DNA from: Bugula neritina
Lineage: Eukaryota > Bryozoa > Gymnolaemata > Cheilostomatida > Bugulidae
Assembly: GCA_964035545.1 (NCBI GenBank)
Contig: OZ037767.1
Coordinates: 29,493,628 to 29,557,627 of the forward strand
Length of the DNA: 64,000 bases
Direction: 5' to 3'
Shown: positions 1-12,764 of the stretch, one piece after another
Layout: the number at the start of each line of letters is the position of its first letter
How positions within the stretch are numbered: position 1 is the first letter of the stretch
Position numbers and translations under genes: made by a program
The notes under the pieces: generated by a model
What the model saw: only the letters and a program-made list of their open reading frames with translations
Told to the model about the DNA's origin: nothing
The model's database searches: none

Positions 1-79
1 TGTACATATGCATGTACCATGTTACTATATATATTTATACGTACATATGCACTTATATCATATATAAAATATCACACAG

Positions 80-2750
80 ATATAGTTACATGGCCGGAAA
101 ACTCTGGGGAATGCCCACCAGATGTCCCTGGAGAGTTTGGTACTTGTGATGTAAGATGTGGGAGTGACCTGGACTGTGCTAGTGGCCAGAAGTGCTGTGG
201 GAATTGTCCCAGAAAGTGTACTGAAGCAGCGTTTACTACAACTCCACCTGTACCACAAGGTTACTATAATATAATATTCCAATACATTTGCATCATACAT
301 TATAAATTATATAACAATTTACACTATATGCATTATGTACACTATGAAATATACATTATGCAATATGCATTATATATTATGCCTTAATTACATATTATAT
401 GTTGTACAGTATATGTTGTCATCCATTCTACATTGTGCATTATGCATATACATTATGTACTATGCATTAAAAACTATGCTAACTGAATTGAAATAATGAG
501 AAATAACATATTATGTAAATAAATATGACCAAAATTGTGTTCAATGCATAGTTAATTACTAATAATAAATTATTAGTCAAAAGCAAGATCAGTTTTAGTA
601 TAGATTGTCTAGTTGTTTATTACTGTGTTTGCATCCTGTTTGTTTTCTAGAGTGTCCAAAGAGAAAATGCAAGTCCTGTCCAAATGGAGTTTATAAATAT
701 GATAAAAATGGGTGTCAAACCTGTAAATGTGGTGAGTTGAGTTAAAATACTTTACAAGCGTTCAATAATTGAGGTAAAATTTTAGCTGCAAAAGTTGATT
801 TTAATATATATTTGTTTGCTAGCAGAAAATTTTCTGCAAATAACATAGTTTATCAAGCAATTAGCTGCTATATTATATATTTATATTTAACAATAAGACG
901 TTATATATGCGCATTTTATAAAACCTTAATAATAATAATGATATATTCTACAGTACATCAATGTCCAGTGTTCAAGTGTAAGCCCTGTCCAAACGGAGTT
1001 TATAAATATGATGAGAATGGGTGTCAGACATGTGGATGTGGTGAGTTGACTATTCGTTGTGTATCTTAAGTGATATATCAGTTTCTTGTGTAACATATTA
1101 CCTATAACCAGACATAATCTTTAAGCCCTATTGAAACAGTATAAAATTATTTTTTATGAATATAAAACACTAATTTATTTTTAGAATAATAATGTATTAA
1201 GATATTTTTTAATAAGATTAAGTGTTCGATAATAGTGCTTTTAATTGAATTCACAAAACTAAATTCTGTGAATTCATCAAAAAACTGTATCTAAAATTGT
1301 TTTAAACAACAGTTCAACAGTCTTATTGTGGTTTGTTAATTTTGATCCTTCTTAGTTTACTTCGTTATTCATTCAAAAACTATACACATTTGTTGCATGT
1401 TTTCTGACATGCAATTTGCAGATTTGTAAATATAATTTAAATTATTTTCTTTATATTTTCAAACTTTCCTTTGTAGAATAAAATAAACATTAAGTAATCT
1501 AAATGCATATTATATCTTGGTTTTGCACAACGTACATTACCTCTATAATTCAGCTTCATAATATTTTTAATATTACAGAATGTCCTCAAATTAAGTGCGC
1601 TGTCGCGTGTAAGAAAGGCTTTACGTTGATGACAAACAGTAATGGCTGCCCAACATGTACATGTGGTAAGTTCATATATGATATTATAATGTAGTATAAT
1701 AAACAAAATACAATATAATATGACATATTATGATATAATATATAAATATAATATAATGTAATACAGTATAGTATGATGTACTATTATTTAATATAATGTG
1801 GAATATGATGTAATATATATTATATTGTAATGTAAAATAGTAAAATATGTTATGAAATAACACAATATAATATGATATAATGTAGTAAAGTTGCAATAAA
1901 GATTTTAGAATAACCTGACATATAATCTTGTTTTTGGAGATATGAGAGTAAATGGTGGTTTTTCATGTGTTTTATAGACATAATATACTACCTGTATGCA
2001 CATTACATACACAATACATACACTCTACCATGGTACAGTGAAAGTATAAAATAATTTCTGTGATTGGTTAATTTGGTTGATGCTACTAAAAATAGAATTT
2101 ATCTCTCTGTACTTATGATGCCATTTGTTTCAGCGGAAAAGAACAAAGTTGGCTCCTGTCCAAATTCAGGTATAAAAGATGTCTGCAATGTCGGCTGTGA
2201 GGATGACTCATGGTGTCCTGGTAACCAAAAGTGTTGTGGAGGTTGTCCCAGAGCTTGTGTCACACCTGAGAAACCAGGTAAATGTCCAGCACAAAGTTTA
2301 GACAGACTGGAAAACCTCAAGAGCTGTAAAGCAGATTGCAAAGAGGATTGGGATTGCGAAGGTGAAGAGAAGTGTTGTGGTGATTGTCTGAGAGTTTGCA
2401 CTAGTCCACAAGGAGGCAAGAAAAATGATTCTAAGAAAAATGATAAGAAAAAAGAAAAAGAAACTAAGAAAAACAAAAATAAGGAGAAGGACTCAAAGAC
2501 TAAAGACAGTAAAAAAGATAAAAATAAGAAAGAACCTGGCAATAAAACCGACGATCCTAATAACAAGAAAAATAAAAATAAAACAGCTGATGGAGGCAAA
2601 GAAGCTGGCAACAATAAGACTGACAAAAAGAATGAAAAGAAAAAAGAAAAGAAGAAAAATAACAATAAGAAAACAAAGAACAAAGACAATAATGAAGCGA
2701 AGAATAAGAAAGATAAAAAGAAAGCCAAGAATAAGAAACCGGCTAAATAG
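80..2750 (+). CDS. WAP / antistasin multidomain protein with lysine-rich tail (5' partial)
   Basis: Five exons are seen: 80-259, 651-731, 954-1040, 1579-1665 and 2134-2750. All boundaries have AG/GT and all junctions are phase 1, so each small exon is a symmetric domain module. They encode about 349 residues after the missing 5' end. Order: one WAP four-disulfide core (CPPDVPGEFGTCDVRC...KCCGNC), three antistasin-like units (CP..KC...CPNGVYKYD.NGCQTC.CG type), then two more WAP cores (KCCGGC and KCCGDC), and a tail of about 110 residues made almost only of K, N, D and E. WAP and antistasin domains are known in secreted protease inhibitors and mollusc shell-matrix proteins, so an extracellular inhibitor or matrix role is inferred. 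The signal peptide would lie upstream of the window. Stop is TAG at 2748-2750. The second and third antistasin exons are near copies of one another, which points to exon duplication. Confidence 0.85.
262..480. repeat. Degenerate CATTATG-type low-complexity tract in intron
   Basis: The intron after the first WAP exon carries a degenerate repeat of short CATTATG/TACATTATG words. It keeps a frame open for some distance past the donor at 260, but that is chance. A second AT-only tract of similar nature fills about 1680-1890 in the last intron of the same gene. No gene is seen in either. Confidence 0.5.
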
Positions 2751-5700
2751 GTAAATTGCATAAAATTTTTTTGCCCTCTTGCCCTTTCTACACTTTGCAT
2801 GCCGCATTAAGTATGTTTGTAACATTTGATGGAGTGCTTATATATGAATTTTCAAACTACCGCTTGTAGCATTGATGAATGAAAATGAAATGCTGTGCGT
2901 ATTGGGATACGAGATGAAATCTTTAAAACAACAAACATAATTGATAACCTATCAAATAATGCTATATTAAACTTTTTCAAAATATTTTAAAACATGAAAG
3001 CTTTAATTGTAAATTGTTTTTGCAAGTAGTTAGAGCAAGCATTTTACAAAATATATTTTTGTGAGAAAAATGATGAAATTACTTATGCTTATAATTAATA
3101 TACTGTGTAATTTATCCTTCAGTAAACTAGAAGACAAAAAGTGAAACGTGATATTCAGAAGTTTTGTCACTTTAAATCCATGGATCTGCAGAGAATCTAC
3201 AAGAAATAATGAAACTGCTAAACTTTGAGTGTAAAAGTTTTCCATCAGATGATGGGTTTAAGAACTTTGCAAAATGTGCACACTATATTAATATCTATTA
3301 TCATATATTATTCTATATTTAGCTCCCATTTCTTTTAAATTTTTATGAAGCTGTAAGAAATTTTTCAGAAAATATTTTTTAAAAAAGCTATTTTCGAAAG
3401 TGCATAAATTATTTTATGTGGAACAAGAAATATATATTATATTAATTGATTCCCCAGTATATGTGACCAGTCGCGACAAAACCGGGGATGTGGCGGCGTT
3501 TATAAAGTGTAGTAAATGAAGGTTTAATTTGGAAATACTTAAATTTGATATTAATTTCCAGTTTTTAGGTTTTGAACTTTTCTAATACAAAAAAATCCAA
3601 GGATTTCAAAAATCATACTTTTGTAAGCATTTGATGATTCCTTCAGCTCTAAAATTGCACTTAAAGTTGGTAACTAAGGCGTTCAATTTTTTAAATGATG
3701 AAAAAATTGGGAAGTTATCAAACAAAGAAAGAAGACAATTTTAGTCATTTTCATAGCGTGAGATCTTGCAAATTTATTTTTTATCAAATGAATTTAGCTT
3801 GCACCTCTTTCTTCGCATTGTCAGAAGCATCGTATTTAAAATCTAAGGCTAGTTTTAGTTTTTCATCGTGTTCCATCCAAAGTTAGCTTTTAAGTTACTG
3901 AGCTGTTTTGCCCTTTGGTGATAAATGCTAAACTTAATCTTTATCTTTAGCGTTCAAGCTTGAAAATCACAACAATACAGGTAATTATACTCAAAACCAT
4001 CATTTACGCTACTAACTTAGAATTGTTGCCAGGATTATTTGTAGTTATCAATTTATTAATATTCATACTGATACTATCACTATGACTAGGACTAGGAGTA
4101 TGTCGATTCTATACTATTACTAGTAACTATTTAAATGACTCACAGTTTGAGGTACGGTTACTCATAATGATAATCATAATGAATATCATTCATAATTTAC
4201 TGATACTGGTATTTGGCAGTAAAACCAAATGTAGCTCATTAATATTAATACTAATAGTAATAGTATAAGATTAAGTAATGATTAATAATTAAATTCACTA
4301 TTTGAGTCTGACTCTGAGTTTCGCCTTACTTATAGTTGCTTGACTTACTTGAAGATGCAATCACGTTAGACCACTAGATTAGTGTAAGCACTTGATACTC
4401 ATACTGATAATATTATATTTGTTGATTTATTCTATAGTTGATATTTAAATTTACATTCACATTGGAGTTACTCTTAGTAACTTTTAGTTTTAGCCTCTGT
4501 CTTAGATTTTGTCAATACAGTTACTGATTACTATTAGTATTATTATTAACATTAGGCCTACTAGTCAAACTACCATTTCCTTTTGTGATTTTTAAATTAG
4601 CTCAAAGTTTGATTTAAAATATAATGATAAAATCTTTATCACATTATGCACGCTCACAGTTGCTGTCAAAACTCAATTGATAATCCTATTTATATTGATA
4701 AAAGCATCACCTCTAACCAAATTGAAATGGTAAATGTGATTAAATGTAAATGAGTATAATGATGAAATATTAATGCGAGTTCATGGTGATTCTATAGTTG
4801 ACTGACTTAGTTCTTCAGTAAGTTACTTTTAGTCTTATTTAGTGAGTAGTAACACTAACTGAATGCATAAATACTCTAAACTTTTTTATTTGATTATAAA
4901 GGATGAGCAAACATTTATTCATATTTTAAAGTAATTTATTGAATTCAAATTGATTTTTATAGTAAATGTCTTAAATATATTCAGTTGCACTTAGCTAGCT
5001 TTTTTACTCGATTAAATGCCTGAGTGGTTAATAGTTATCGAAAGACATTGCTTCAAAATTGCCAATTGCAGATATGCTAGATATTCAAGTGCATAATGTG
5101 TAATTTTACTGATAATACTATGTTAATATAGAATAATCCGATATTCTGTACATTTTAGAAAGTGGACTTATGAGAGCATTAGAGTGAAGACTTATACCTA
5201 CACAACTCTATTACCTATCAATCTAACACTTCTAATGTAGAATTTTGGCTTGCAAAGTTATGGCTTCTGCTTATTTCATTCATAAAAAAGGTTTGCAGTC
5301 TTTTAATGATGTGCTTGAAAATTTTCAACAATTTTTTAATTTAAATTGTTCTGTTTAATTCAATAAATTTAAATGTTGATAAAATGCAGGATGACAATTA
5401 ACTGCTGCCATAATAATACCACAAGAGTGTTTAACCAACTAAATTTTTATAATATAAAGTTCTGCGTATAATTTCTAATCAAGCTACCGTTTTCTTTTGT
5501 TATTTAAAGAAGTCAACATTGTACTTGCAGCTCTGGAATAGACAATAGATGAGTAGATTGGCAGGATGGATGTCAAGTAGCAGCATCTATAATTGCTAGA
5601 AAATCAGCTGATGATAGTGATGAAGCTTTTGCCACATACATGATGTTATGTGTCCATACTCCGTAAACTCATATTATGGAGACCAAGGACGTAGAAAGAT

Positions 5701-8700
5701 GAAAAGTGCCTTTTTTGCAAAAACCGTAGAAGCTACCTAATTTTCTTTTCTTGATTAGAGTTAATTCAAGCATAATGGTTGTATTCAGGCTGGATTTTTT
5801 ACTGCATTTAATTAGTTTTTTAAAATAATGTATTTGATTTTTTAAATGTGAATATTAATGCCTAATAAAACTCAAAAGTTCTAATAGCTGATTTTATGTT
5901 TATATTTTCAACACCTCAGCCAAATCAATTGCTAAATTTAGTTGCCGTTAGAGATTATAAAGATATTTATGAATGAATCTCGAATGATCTCATAATAGTC
6001 AAATAATTTTCTCATAAGTGTTCTACTCATTAAGCAATAACTATGGAACAGCACAGCTCAATAGCTGCAGTTTGACATATTACACAATATATTAGAGGAG
6101 AGGAAGATATTCAACGTATAACAGGAAGCAGCTGCCATTTTGTTTTATATGACTTCCTGCTGACTTGGATGCCTAATTTAAATATCTCAACACACAAACT
6201 TGCTGAAACATCCTCTTCTTTGCTGGAATTGTTAAACTTTTCAATCATTAAACAAAGTAAAAAGCAAATTGACAAATAAGTTAGACAAAAGGTTTGGCGA
6301 CCATATTTGACCTAATTTTATGTTGAGGCAGCATGAAATTTAGTTTAACAGAAAGCCCAAACTTTCACAATTATTTTGATACCAAATTTGTCACTATTCC
6401 TATTATACAAAGACCCGTTGCTAAGGCTTGTAAATTGTAAACAAATAATTCTCAAATTATTCTAGAGTTGCCAACTTTAAATGCGATTTTCTCGAAACAG
6501 TAATTTAGAAATTCTAAAAACGTTAAAGTTTTTAAATACTAATATCTCGAGTTCTATTTATGCTAGAGACTTCAAATAAAGTGCAAAATGTTCGAAAAAG
6601 TCTGCTCTATCACTCCACAGTAATAACTAGGTTTTCAACATTTTATATACATCCCTTGTTTTGTGGTGCCAGGTCACATATGTTACCTGTCATAATTTTT
6701 GTCGTGTTATTTAGTTGCCTCAGAGTTAACTATTCCATATCTTTTAAATAAACTTCTATAAGTCATGATATTCATGAATGATAATAGAAGTTACCTGTAC
6801 AATTCAAATATGAACTAAGGATTGAGCTACTTTAGAAGTTAACTTTTATTATAGTAGTTATCTACTCTTTTCATGCAAGCTAGCAAGGGTAAATAACTCT
6901 CTCTATAAGCTGACATCTCATTTAACGTGCAATACGCTTTCATTAATTTTTGGCTTGTATAAATTATCAAATACATTTAGGTTTTACATGTTCAATGAGA
7001 AATGTATAAAAAGTAGTAAAATAGTGAAAAATGAGAAGTATCGTGTAATTAATATTCTAAAATTAGCGGCCTTAAATTTTCAATTATTACCATTATTTTA
7101 GAAATAATTAAATCATCACTTAGCAAGCCTTTTCAGCATTTTAGATGGAAAGCAGACCATATTTAATAAGGCAACAATTACCACCCTTTGGTTTTATCCT
7201 CTTTGCAAGAGTCAGCCATGCCAGTTAATAGAAGTCTTTTTACATATCTATATATCATTTTATTATAAAGAAGCTGATGGCGCATAGCCATGCTATCAGC
7301 TATTCTTTATTATAGAAAGAAAAAGGAAATCTCCACTATGCTAATTGTTTACGGTCCGAAACCTCGTGCAATCTAGCTGCTGATATTAATATTGCATGGG
7401 GTTAGAAGATTTTTAGCAACCATATGATCAGTAAAGTTTTAGGCTATTTATTTTTTGTTGCAAAATAATCTTTACTCTGCCAGCTTTACAAAAAGTCACA
7501 AAAGAGATTCGTTCCCTTTACATCAGCACTAAAACTTTGCTCTAGGTTAGAAGAAGGTTCACGAATTAGCAGACTAGCCAGCTAAGACTTAGCTAACTGT
7601 TAATTAGTTGTTTAGCAAGTAAAATACCAGGTTACTATTCATAACAATCTACGCAATGAAAGGCTGAAATGCTAAGATATAATATTTACATTATTTACAT
7701 TGAATTATTACAATTACTACGCAATGTAATAAAGGTAGTTTTTGGACTCGCATGCAGAAAACCTGCGTCATGTGGCTCTACGCTTAGTTCAACGTTCGAG
7801 TCAACATCCGGGCTGCCAAAGCATAAAGCCACAGCCAATGGGTAAGGGCGAGCTGCTATGGGGTAACTATCTAATCAAAAACTAAGCGTAATGATAATTA
7901 GTTGTTGCAGGAATCAAGAGATGACCTACTTAAATTCAATGATTTTTTGTCACCTTTCCTGCCGGACTTAAATGCACAGATGACCTATTTAAATGCAACA
8001 ATATGATAAACGTAATGCTGAATACTCCATTGATTATTAGAGAACTGTCACAACTGTAGTATTTTGATTATTTGCTTCTAATAGCCCATATTCTTGTTCG
8101 TGGGGCTAAAAAATTAAATTTTTGTTTACTTCTGATATATTATTTGCACTCAACTCTCAAATATAAACTACTATAATAATATTATAGTAGGCATAGCAAA
8201 TAGAAAAGTCTTAAAGGAGGAGGAAATGAATCCTAATAGTATAACTTCATAAATTATGTATTACGAAACAAAGCTTTCTGTAAGAATATTATGAGAAAGA
8301 TTAATGGTTATACTGTAGTTACATTATAGCGAGCTGACAAGGAACTGGAAATTCCATCGAGTAATGGTGACTGCACAATCCGTATTAGTAGCTCTCGTTT
8401 ATAACTGTGTCAGTTAAATTTATATAGAATCTGTGATCTATTGATTACATGCGTAGTTTGTTTCTTTATTATATGCTGTTAACTCTCCAACAGTTTCTAT
8501 AGGCTGTTATATTAAAACGGTCTCAATATGACATAAGTCATAACTTAATCTAACAATGCTAAAATTGCTTTTACCATCTACACATGGGTAAAAAAAGTTC
8601 ATGTGTTATAGACATTCTTATGCTTATGCTTTTTATATGCTTGATAAAACAGGAAGAGTTGCAGAGTTCTCAAACTAAACACACTTGAAACTCTATCTTC

Positions 8701-8861
8701 ACAAAAGTAAGTTGCTTAATTGTTGCTATATTATAGTGATTATAGCTGATTTTTATCAGAAATCTAGGTAGGTTGACTTCAACTAAAAACATAATATCTT
8801 GCATTCAAAATAATAAGAAATATTATAGTACAGACTAACTAACAAGACTACACACTAAACT
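2751..8861. other. Intergenic AT-rich region, no gene recognised
   Basis: About 6 kb with no ORF that looks like a protein and no exon with clear splice context. Open frames are short and of AT-driven composition. The first hundreds of bases must contain the 3' UTR of the WAP-antistasin gene. About 4000-4900 is a diffuse ACTA/TACTAG-rich low-complexity stretch. A hairpin lies at 7258-7317 and is listed separately. A slightly GC-richer patch at about 7740-7870 could be a fragment of an old interspersed repeat. Confidence 0.5.
7258..7317. repeat. Imperfect inverted repeat / hairpin
   Basis: The arms TATAAAGAAGCTGAT and ATCAGCTATTCTTTATTATA are near reverse complements around a centre that holds a second palindrome (ATGGC...GCCAT). 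Together they form a compact stem of roughly 20 bp with a small inner stem. It could be a remnant of a small inverted-repeat element. No coding potential is present. Confidence 0.45.
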
Positions 8862-9258
8862 ATGGCAGAACCTGACAACATTCAGCAGGTGGTTGATATA
8901 GATGATGATGAAGATTGGTATGTAGATCTACAGACATCTTATAACTTGTAAGTTTACTTTTTATTTTTTAACATAACACCTATAATTAATGTATTTAACT
9001 GTCACATGTTAAATATTATATAAGAACAAGATGCAATATATTTAATTTAAGAATGAAATGATTACTGTCCGTTGAATGGGGTTGGTAGAATCTGCAGAAA
9101 TTTAGACTATTCTCTCAAGTAATAATAAATGTAGAGATAAATTAACTATAGTTAAGGTTGAAGGTTTAATTGTTGATAAGTTTGCTATATCATTATAATT
9201 ACATATTTGTAGAATAGTTTCAACTTCCAGATTCACCAACAGATTGCCATATAGTTAA
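8862..9258 (+). CDS. Acidic microprotein gene, unit 1
   Basis: First exon 8862-8947 starts MAEPDNIQQVVDI and continues as an acidic Asp/Glu-Trp-Tyr segment to a strong donor (TT|GTAAGT). It joins in phase to a last exon at 9213-9258 (type A), giving about 43 residues ending NRLPYS. The first exon is preserved in five copies across 17 kb and the ATG, reading frame and donor are kept in four of them, so it is probably a real exon. Here the upstream region differs from the other units: the TATA box and 5' UTR intron pattern are not obvious. No signal peptide, membrane segment or known domain is visible and the function is unknown. The last exon could instead be the type B exon at 11156. Confidence 0.5.
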
Positions 9259-10155
9259 TAAGAGACTTTTTACTTTAATTCCAATCAACAGAGCAGAAGT
9301 TATAAAATAACTCTTCATAACATTTCAGTTTTATTATTATGATAATCATTTCAAAATTACATAATATTTTTATGGCATACAGCCCGTGTTGTAGATACAC
9401 TTTTAGCTAAGAGCTTTATTAAATTAGATTATAATTACTTTTTATAATATTTATTATGTAATACTTTTATTCAATATATGACTCACACATACTGTAATAG
9501 TATGCAGCATGAGCTATATCTAGCTGCATATCTTGTGCATCTCCGTCATAGCTTGTTTCTATTTGTACTTTTTGTTATACTGTGCAACTTTTATGTAAGC
9601 TCATGTTTTTTATTTAATTGTAATGTTTTACATTCTAATATATATGAATTACAGCATTCCTAACAAATAAATCAGGTCAAAGAGCTTTGCTCCTTCAGAT
9701 GCCACCAATGGATTATGTTGATTTTTGATTCCATGTAGAATATAAAAGCTAGTATATAGCCCTGGAAAGCACTCTGTAGAAAGCAAAACTCCCCAAAAAC
9801 TGAGAAAAGAGTAAGAGACTAAAGTGCTTTGCTCCTTGCCTTGTTTTAGTCGTAATTTCTAAATGTGTTACATGTGAAGGGTTTGAAATTTGTTTGATGT
9901 ATATAACTCTATAGGTACGTATGCATGTTCTTTAAAGCTAATGGCTTCCGTAACAATTTGCAGTTTATCCTTCCAGCTTATCAATTCTCATCAGTATGCT
10001 TATCATTTGCTATACTAATAGCAAAGAATATACCATATCTTTGTATGCCTTTATTATCTCTGTGCAAGTAAACAACTAACTGGCATGCATGCTATTACAT
10101 AGTTGTATATGTTCAAAAAGCTTATTGGTTATACTAAAGTGTGAAGCAAAAAATA

Positions 10156-10170
10156 TTTGACTCAGTCAAA
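10156..10170. promoter_or_regulatory. Palindromic bZIP (AP-1/Maf-like) site, unit 2
   Basis: TTTGACTCAGTCAAA is a perfect 7-1-7 palindrome with an AP-1 core (TGACTCA). The same 15 bases recur upstream of units 3 and 5. It lies about 440 bp before the unit 2 first exon. Binding is inferred from the motif only. Confidence 0.4.
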
Positions 10171-10610
10171 ACATTTGTTGATATTATTCTGGGTATAACT
10201 AACCAAACTTCATAATTCAGGGTTACAGGGTTGCAGGGTTACAGTTTAGCCATCTTCATAAAACCATATCATTAACATAGTTGCTTATAGTCTCATCTAG
10301 TTGAATGGGAAGCATGACTTGATCCATAAGTCTTGCCATTTAACAGTTGGCTACTGGTAGTGAAGGACTAGCTTATGAGACGGCCACAGTTTAGGTCTAG
10401 GTAAAAGACTGACAGACTTATATTAGACGAGAACTAAAGAAGTAAGTTGCAGCACTATTACATGGTAAAATGTATTGTTTATTGCAGATATAACTATAGT
10501 GACTGTATTTTCTATCATTGGTCAATTAAAACATAAAAAAATTTTATATCAACGAAAATTCAATTTATTATAGCCATTAGACTGTTAATCATAGGATACT
10601 GGATACTGAA

Positions 10611-10700
10611 ATGGCAGAACCTGACAACATTCAACAAGTGGTTGATATAGTTGATGGTGAAGAGTGGTTTGTAGATCCACAAACATCTTATAATATATAA
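10611..10700 (+). pseudogene. Acidic microprotein first exon, unit 2 (altered end)
   Basis: This copy starts with the same MAEPDNIQQVVDI and is clearly homologous, but its end is changed. After the conserved QTSYN the frame reads Ile then TAA, before a weaker donor (ACAG|GTAACTT). It would give a 29-residue product without splicing into a second exon. The TATA motif found ahead of units 3-5 is also lost here (the matching position reads AGGTAAAAGACTGACAG). It is probably a decaying copy, though an unspliced micro-ORF is possible. Confidence 0.45.
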
Positions 10701-11155
10701 CAGGTAACTTTAACTGTACGACTTTAATATACATCTTTTGGTGTTAACTAGGAATTTAGTGTGTATCTATAACACATTCAGTGTAATTTAGCTATAAGAT
10801 CTCACAACTTGTGATGAAAAAGATTGATTTTCACCTAAAAATTAAGTTATAAGAAAAGTTGCAATTGCATTAATTATTACTAAATCAGTTACAGCAGCAT
10901 TTTGTGTGCTCAGATATTTTAACACTCTGTAATTAGCTGTCTCAGTTTGATAGATAGAGTTCTATTAATATACAACATGAGGCAGTAGATTTATAGATTG
11001 GCATTCATATTTCTTAATATAGTATACCAATATAGAATTCTATGCTATAATATATAACATAAACTATTTAGTTTATGTTATATTATATTATGTTATAAAT
11101 TCTTATTTTAAGATATATATCATTTTTAATAATTATATTGTTGCTTTATTTGTAG

Positions 11156-11240
11156 GAATATGTATACTCTTTCAGATTATTCAACAAACTCCATATCCAA
11201 TGAGAAAGATGATGAACCTTACATTCCTACCACAAGCTAG
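11156..11240 (+). CDS. Type B last exon of acidic microprotein family (copy 1)
   Basis: Acceptor TTTGTAG is followed by a frame that is in phase with the donor of the first exons: NMYTLSDYSTNSISNEKD, ending in PTTS and TAG at 11238-11240. Joined to unit 1 it would give a 56-residue acidic protein rich in Asp, Ser and Tyr. Two more copies occur at 20514 (open, changed end) and 23848 (broken). Keeping the phase and the Tyr/Ser/Asp pattern favours a true alternative last exon over chance. Confidence 0.45.
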
Positions 11241-12352
11241 ATAGTATTATATACATACAAATAGAGCTAGCATATATTATGCTCATAGTTATAGCTTAAA
11301 GTATATAACCTATGGTTTATATGTTTAAAAACTTGTCCTCTAAAATACAAAATTCAATAAGTAAATGCAAGCTTTATTGTATTTTAACTGTTTGTATTTT
11401 TTCAATTTTTGCCTCTATAGAGGTTTACATTATGTATGATAATTGGAAATGTGTTATTTCAATATTCTTTTAATAACAGCACATGTATATCACAGCGATA
11501 TTAGCTCATTCGGCTATATAACATTATGTTATTAGGTCATCATCATTTACAGCTCAAACAAACTTACCACGTCTTAAGTAACAATATTACAATATAATAT
11601 GCAAATATATTATTATGTCACAATACTCATTAAATTGGGAGTTATTCTTTCATGTGATTAATAATTATTAAAACAACTTTCACAGCAACAATGAGAAAGT
11701 CACATACAGCCATTATGAGCCAAATGTTTTTATAAATTATTGAGTATGATTTGCCAGAAAAGATTCTATAAAACAAAAGAAGTTCAAAAGTCATCTATGT
11801 TGATAATACCATGAATGAGTAAATGTCATAACTCCATATTATTGTAATGACAAAGTTGTTTAACTCCACCCGCCACCAGAATGGTAGAAGTAGTATACTT
11901 TTAGTAGTAGTGTATTCTAAATATTTCATATATCCAATTATAGACTTGGTGTTTTAGTAGTGAGAGAGATAGATGAAAGTTCTCTTCATTGAGTACTGTT
12001 GTACTTGCAACATTCTAGTAGTAATGTTATTTGTGTAATACAAATGATGCAAGATTTGATTGGTCTAATCTCTATAGGTAACTGTGCATGTGCATTGCTC
12101 AATGCTGGAGTACAGCTATGAGTTTGCATAATAAATTATATTCAGGGAATTTCCCATTGACTATTAGAATATCACATCTGAACAATGAACTCAGTATATG
12201 GCTCAGTATTCTATCAAAAAAGGTCATAACATGAAATAGCATACTTCCTTTTGACTAGGGTACTATTATACATTGAAAGGAAAATTGATGTCAGTGTTAG
12301 ATATATTGAACTATTTTTGATTGGACATCTTTTATAGGTCAGGCGAAAAAGT

Positions 12353-12367
12353 TTTGACTCAGTCAAA
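12353..12367. promoter_or_regulatory. Palindromic bZIP (AP-1/Maf-like) site, unit 3
   Basis: The same TTTGACTCAGTCAAA palindrome, followed at once by a second CTCAGTCAGG half. It lies about 220 bp upstream of the TATA box of unit 3. Confidence 0.45.
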
Positions 12368-12572
12368 CTCAGTCAGGAGAATTACTCATTGAGTTAAGTC
12401 AAAGCAGTTTACCTCTCACCAAAGCCTCACTGGATTCATGCGAATTTATACATCTATATCACTAATATTTGCTTACCTTAATGAAAAGAAGTATATTTGA
12501 TGCATATAAGTCTTACCATTCAACAGTTGACCACTGGTGGCAGAGGACTAGCTTGTGAGACTGTCAGAGTTT

Positions 12573-12579
12573 TATATAA
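12573..12579 (+). promoter_or_regulatory. TATA box of microprotein unit 3
   Basis: TATATAA sits in the sequence GTTTTATATAAGAGAGTTGG. That sequence is kept in units 3, 4 and 5 at the same distance from the first exon. A 5' UTR intron is likely: a donor in AGAAG|GTAAAA near 12640 and an acceptor AATCATAG just before the coding exon. Confidence 0.55.
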
Positions 12580-12764
12580 GAGAGTTGGAATACTTATATT
12601 AGAAGGTAACTAAAGAAGTAAAGTACAACACTAGAAGGTAAAATACTGTTTATTACTATAACTAGTGACTGTATATTTTCTCAGAGTTTTATTAAAATCT
12701 ATGTAACATATCAAGAATTCATTATAGCCAGTAGACTGTTAATCATAGGTTACTAGATACTAAA

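Noticed and set aside
2099-2825. Minus-strand Phe/Leu-rich frames
   Set aside because: Antisense shadow of the AAG/AAA-rich lysine tail of the WAP-antistasin gene.
7740-7870. tRNA or tRNA-derived SINE (GTTCGAGTC-like word)
   Set aside because: No cloverleaf or A box could be placed; one weak B-box-like word is not enough.
9478-9663. 61-codon + strand frame after unit 1
   Set aside because: AT-driven composition, not repeated in the other units, no splice support.
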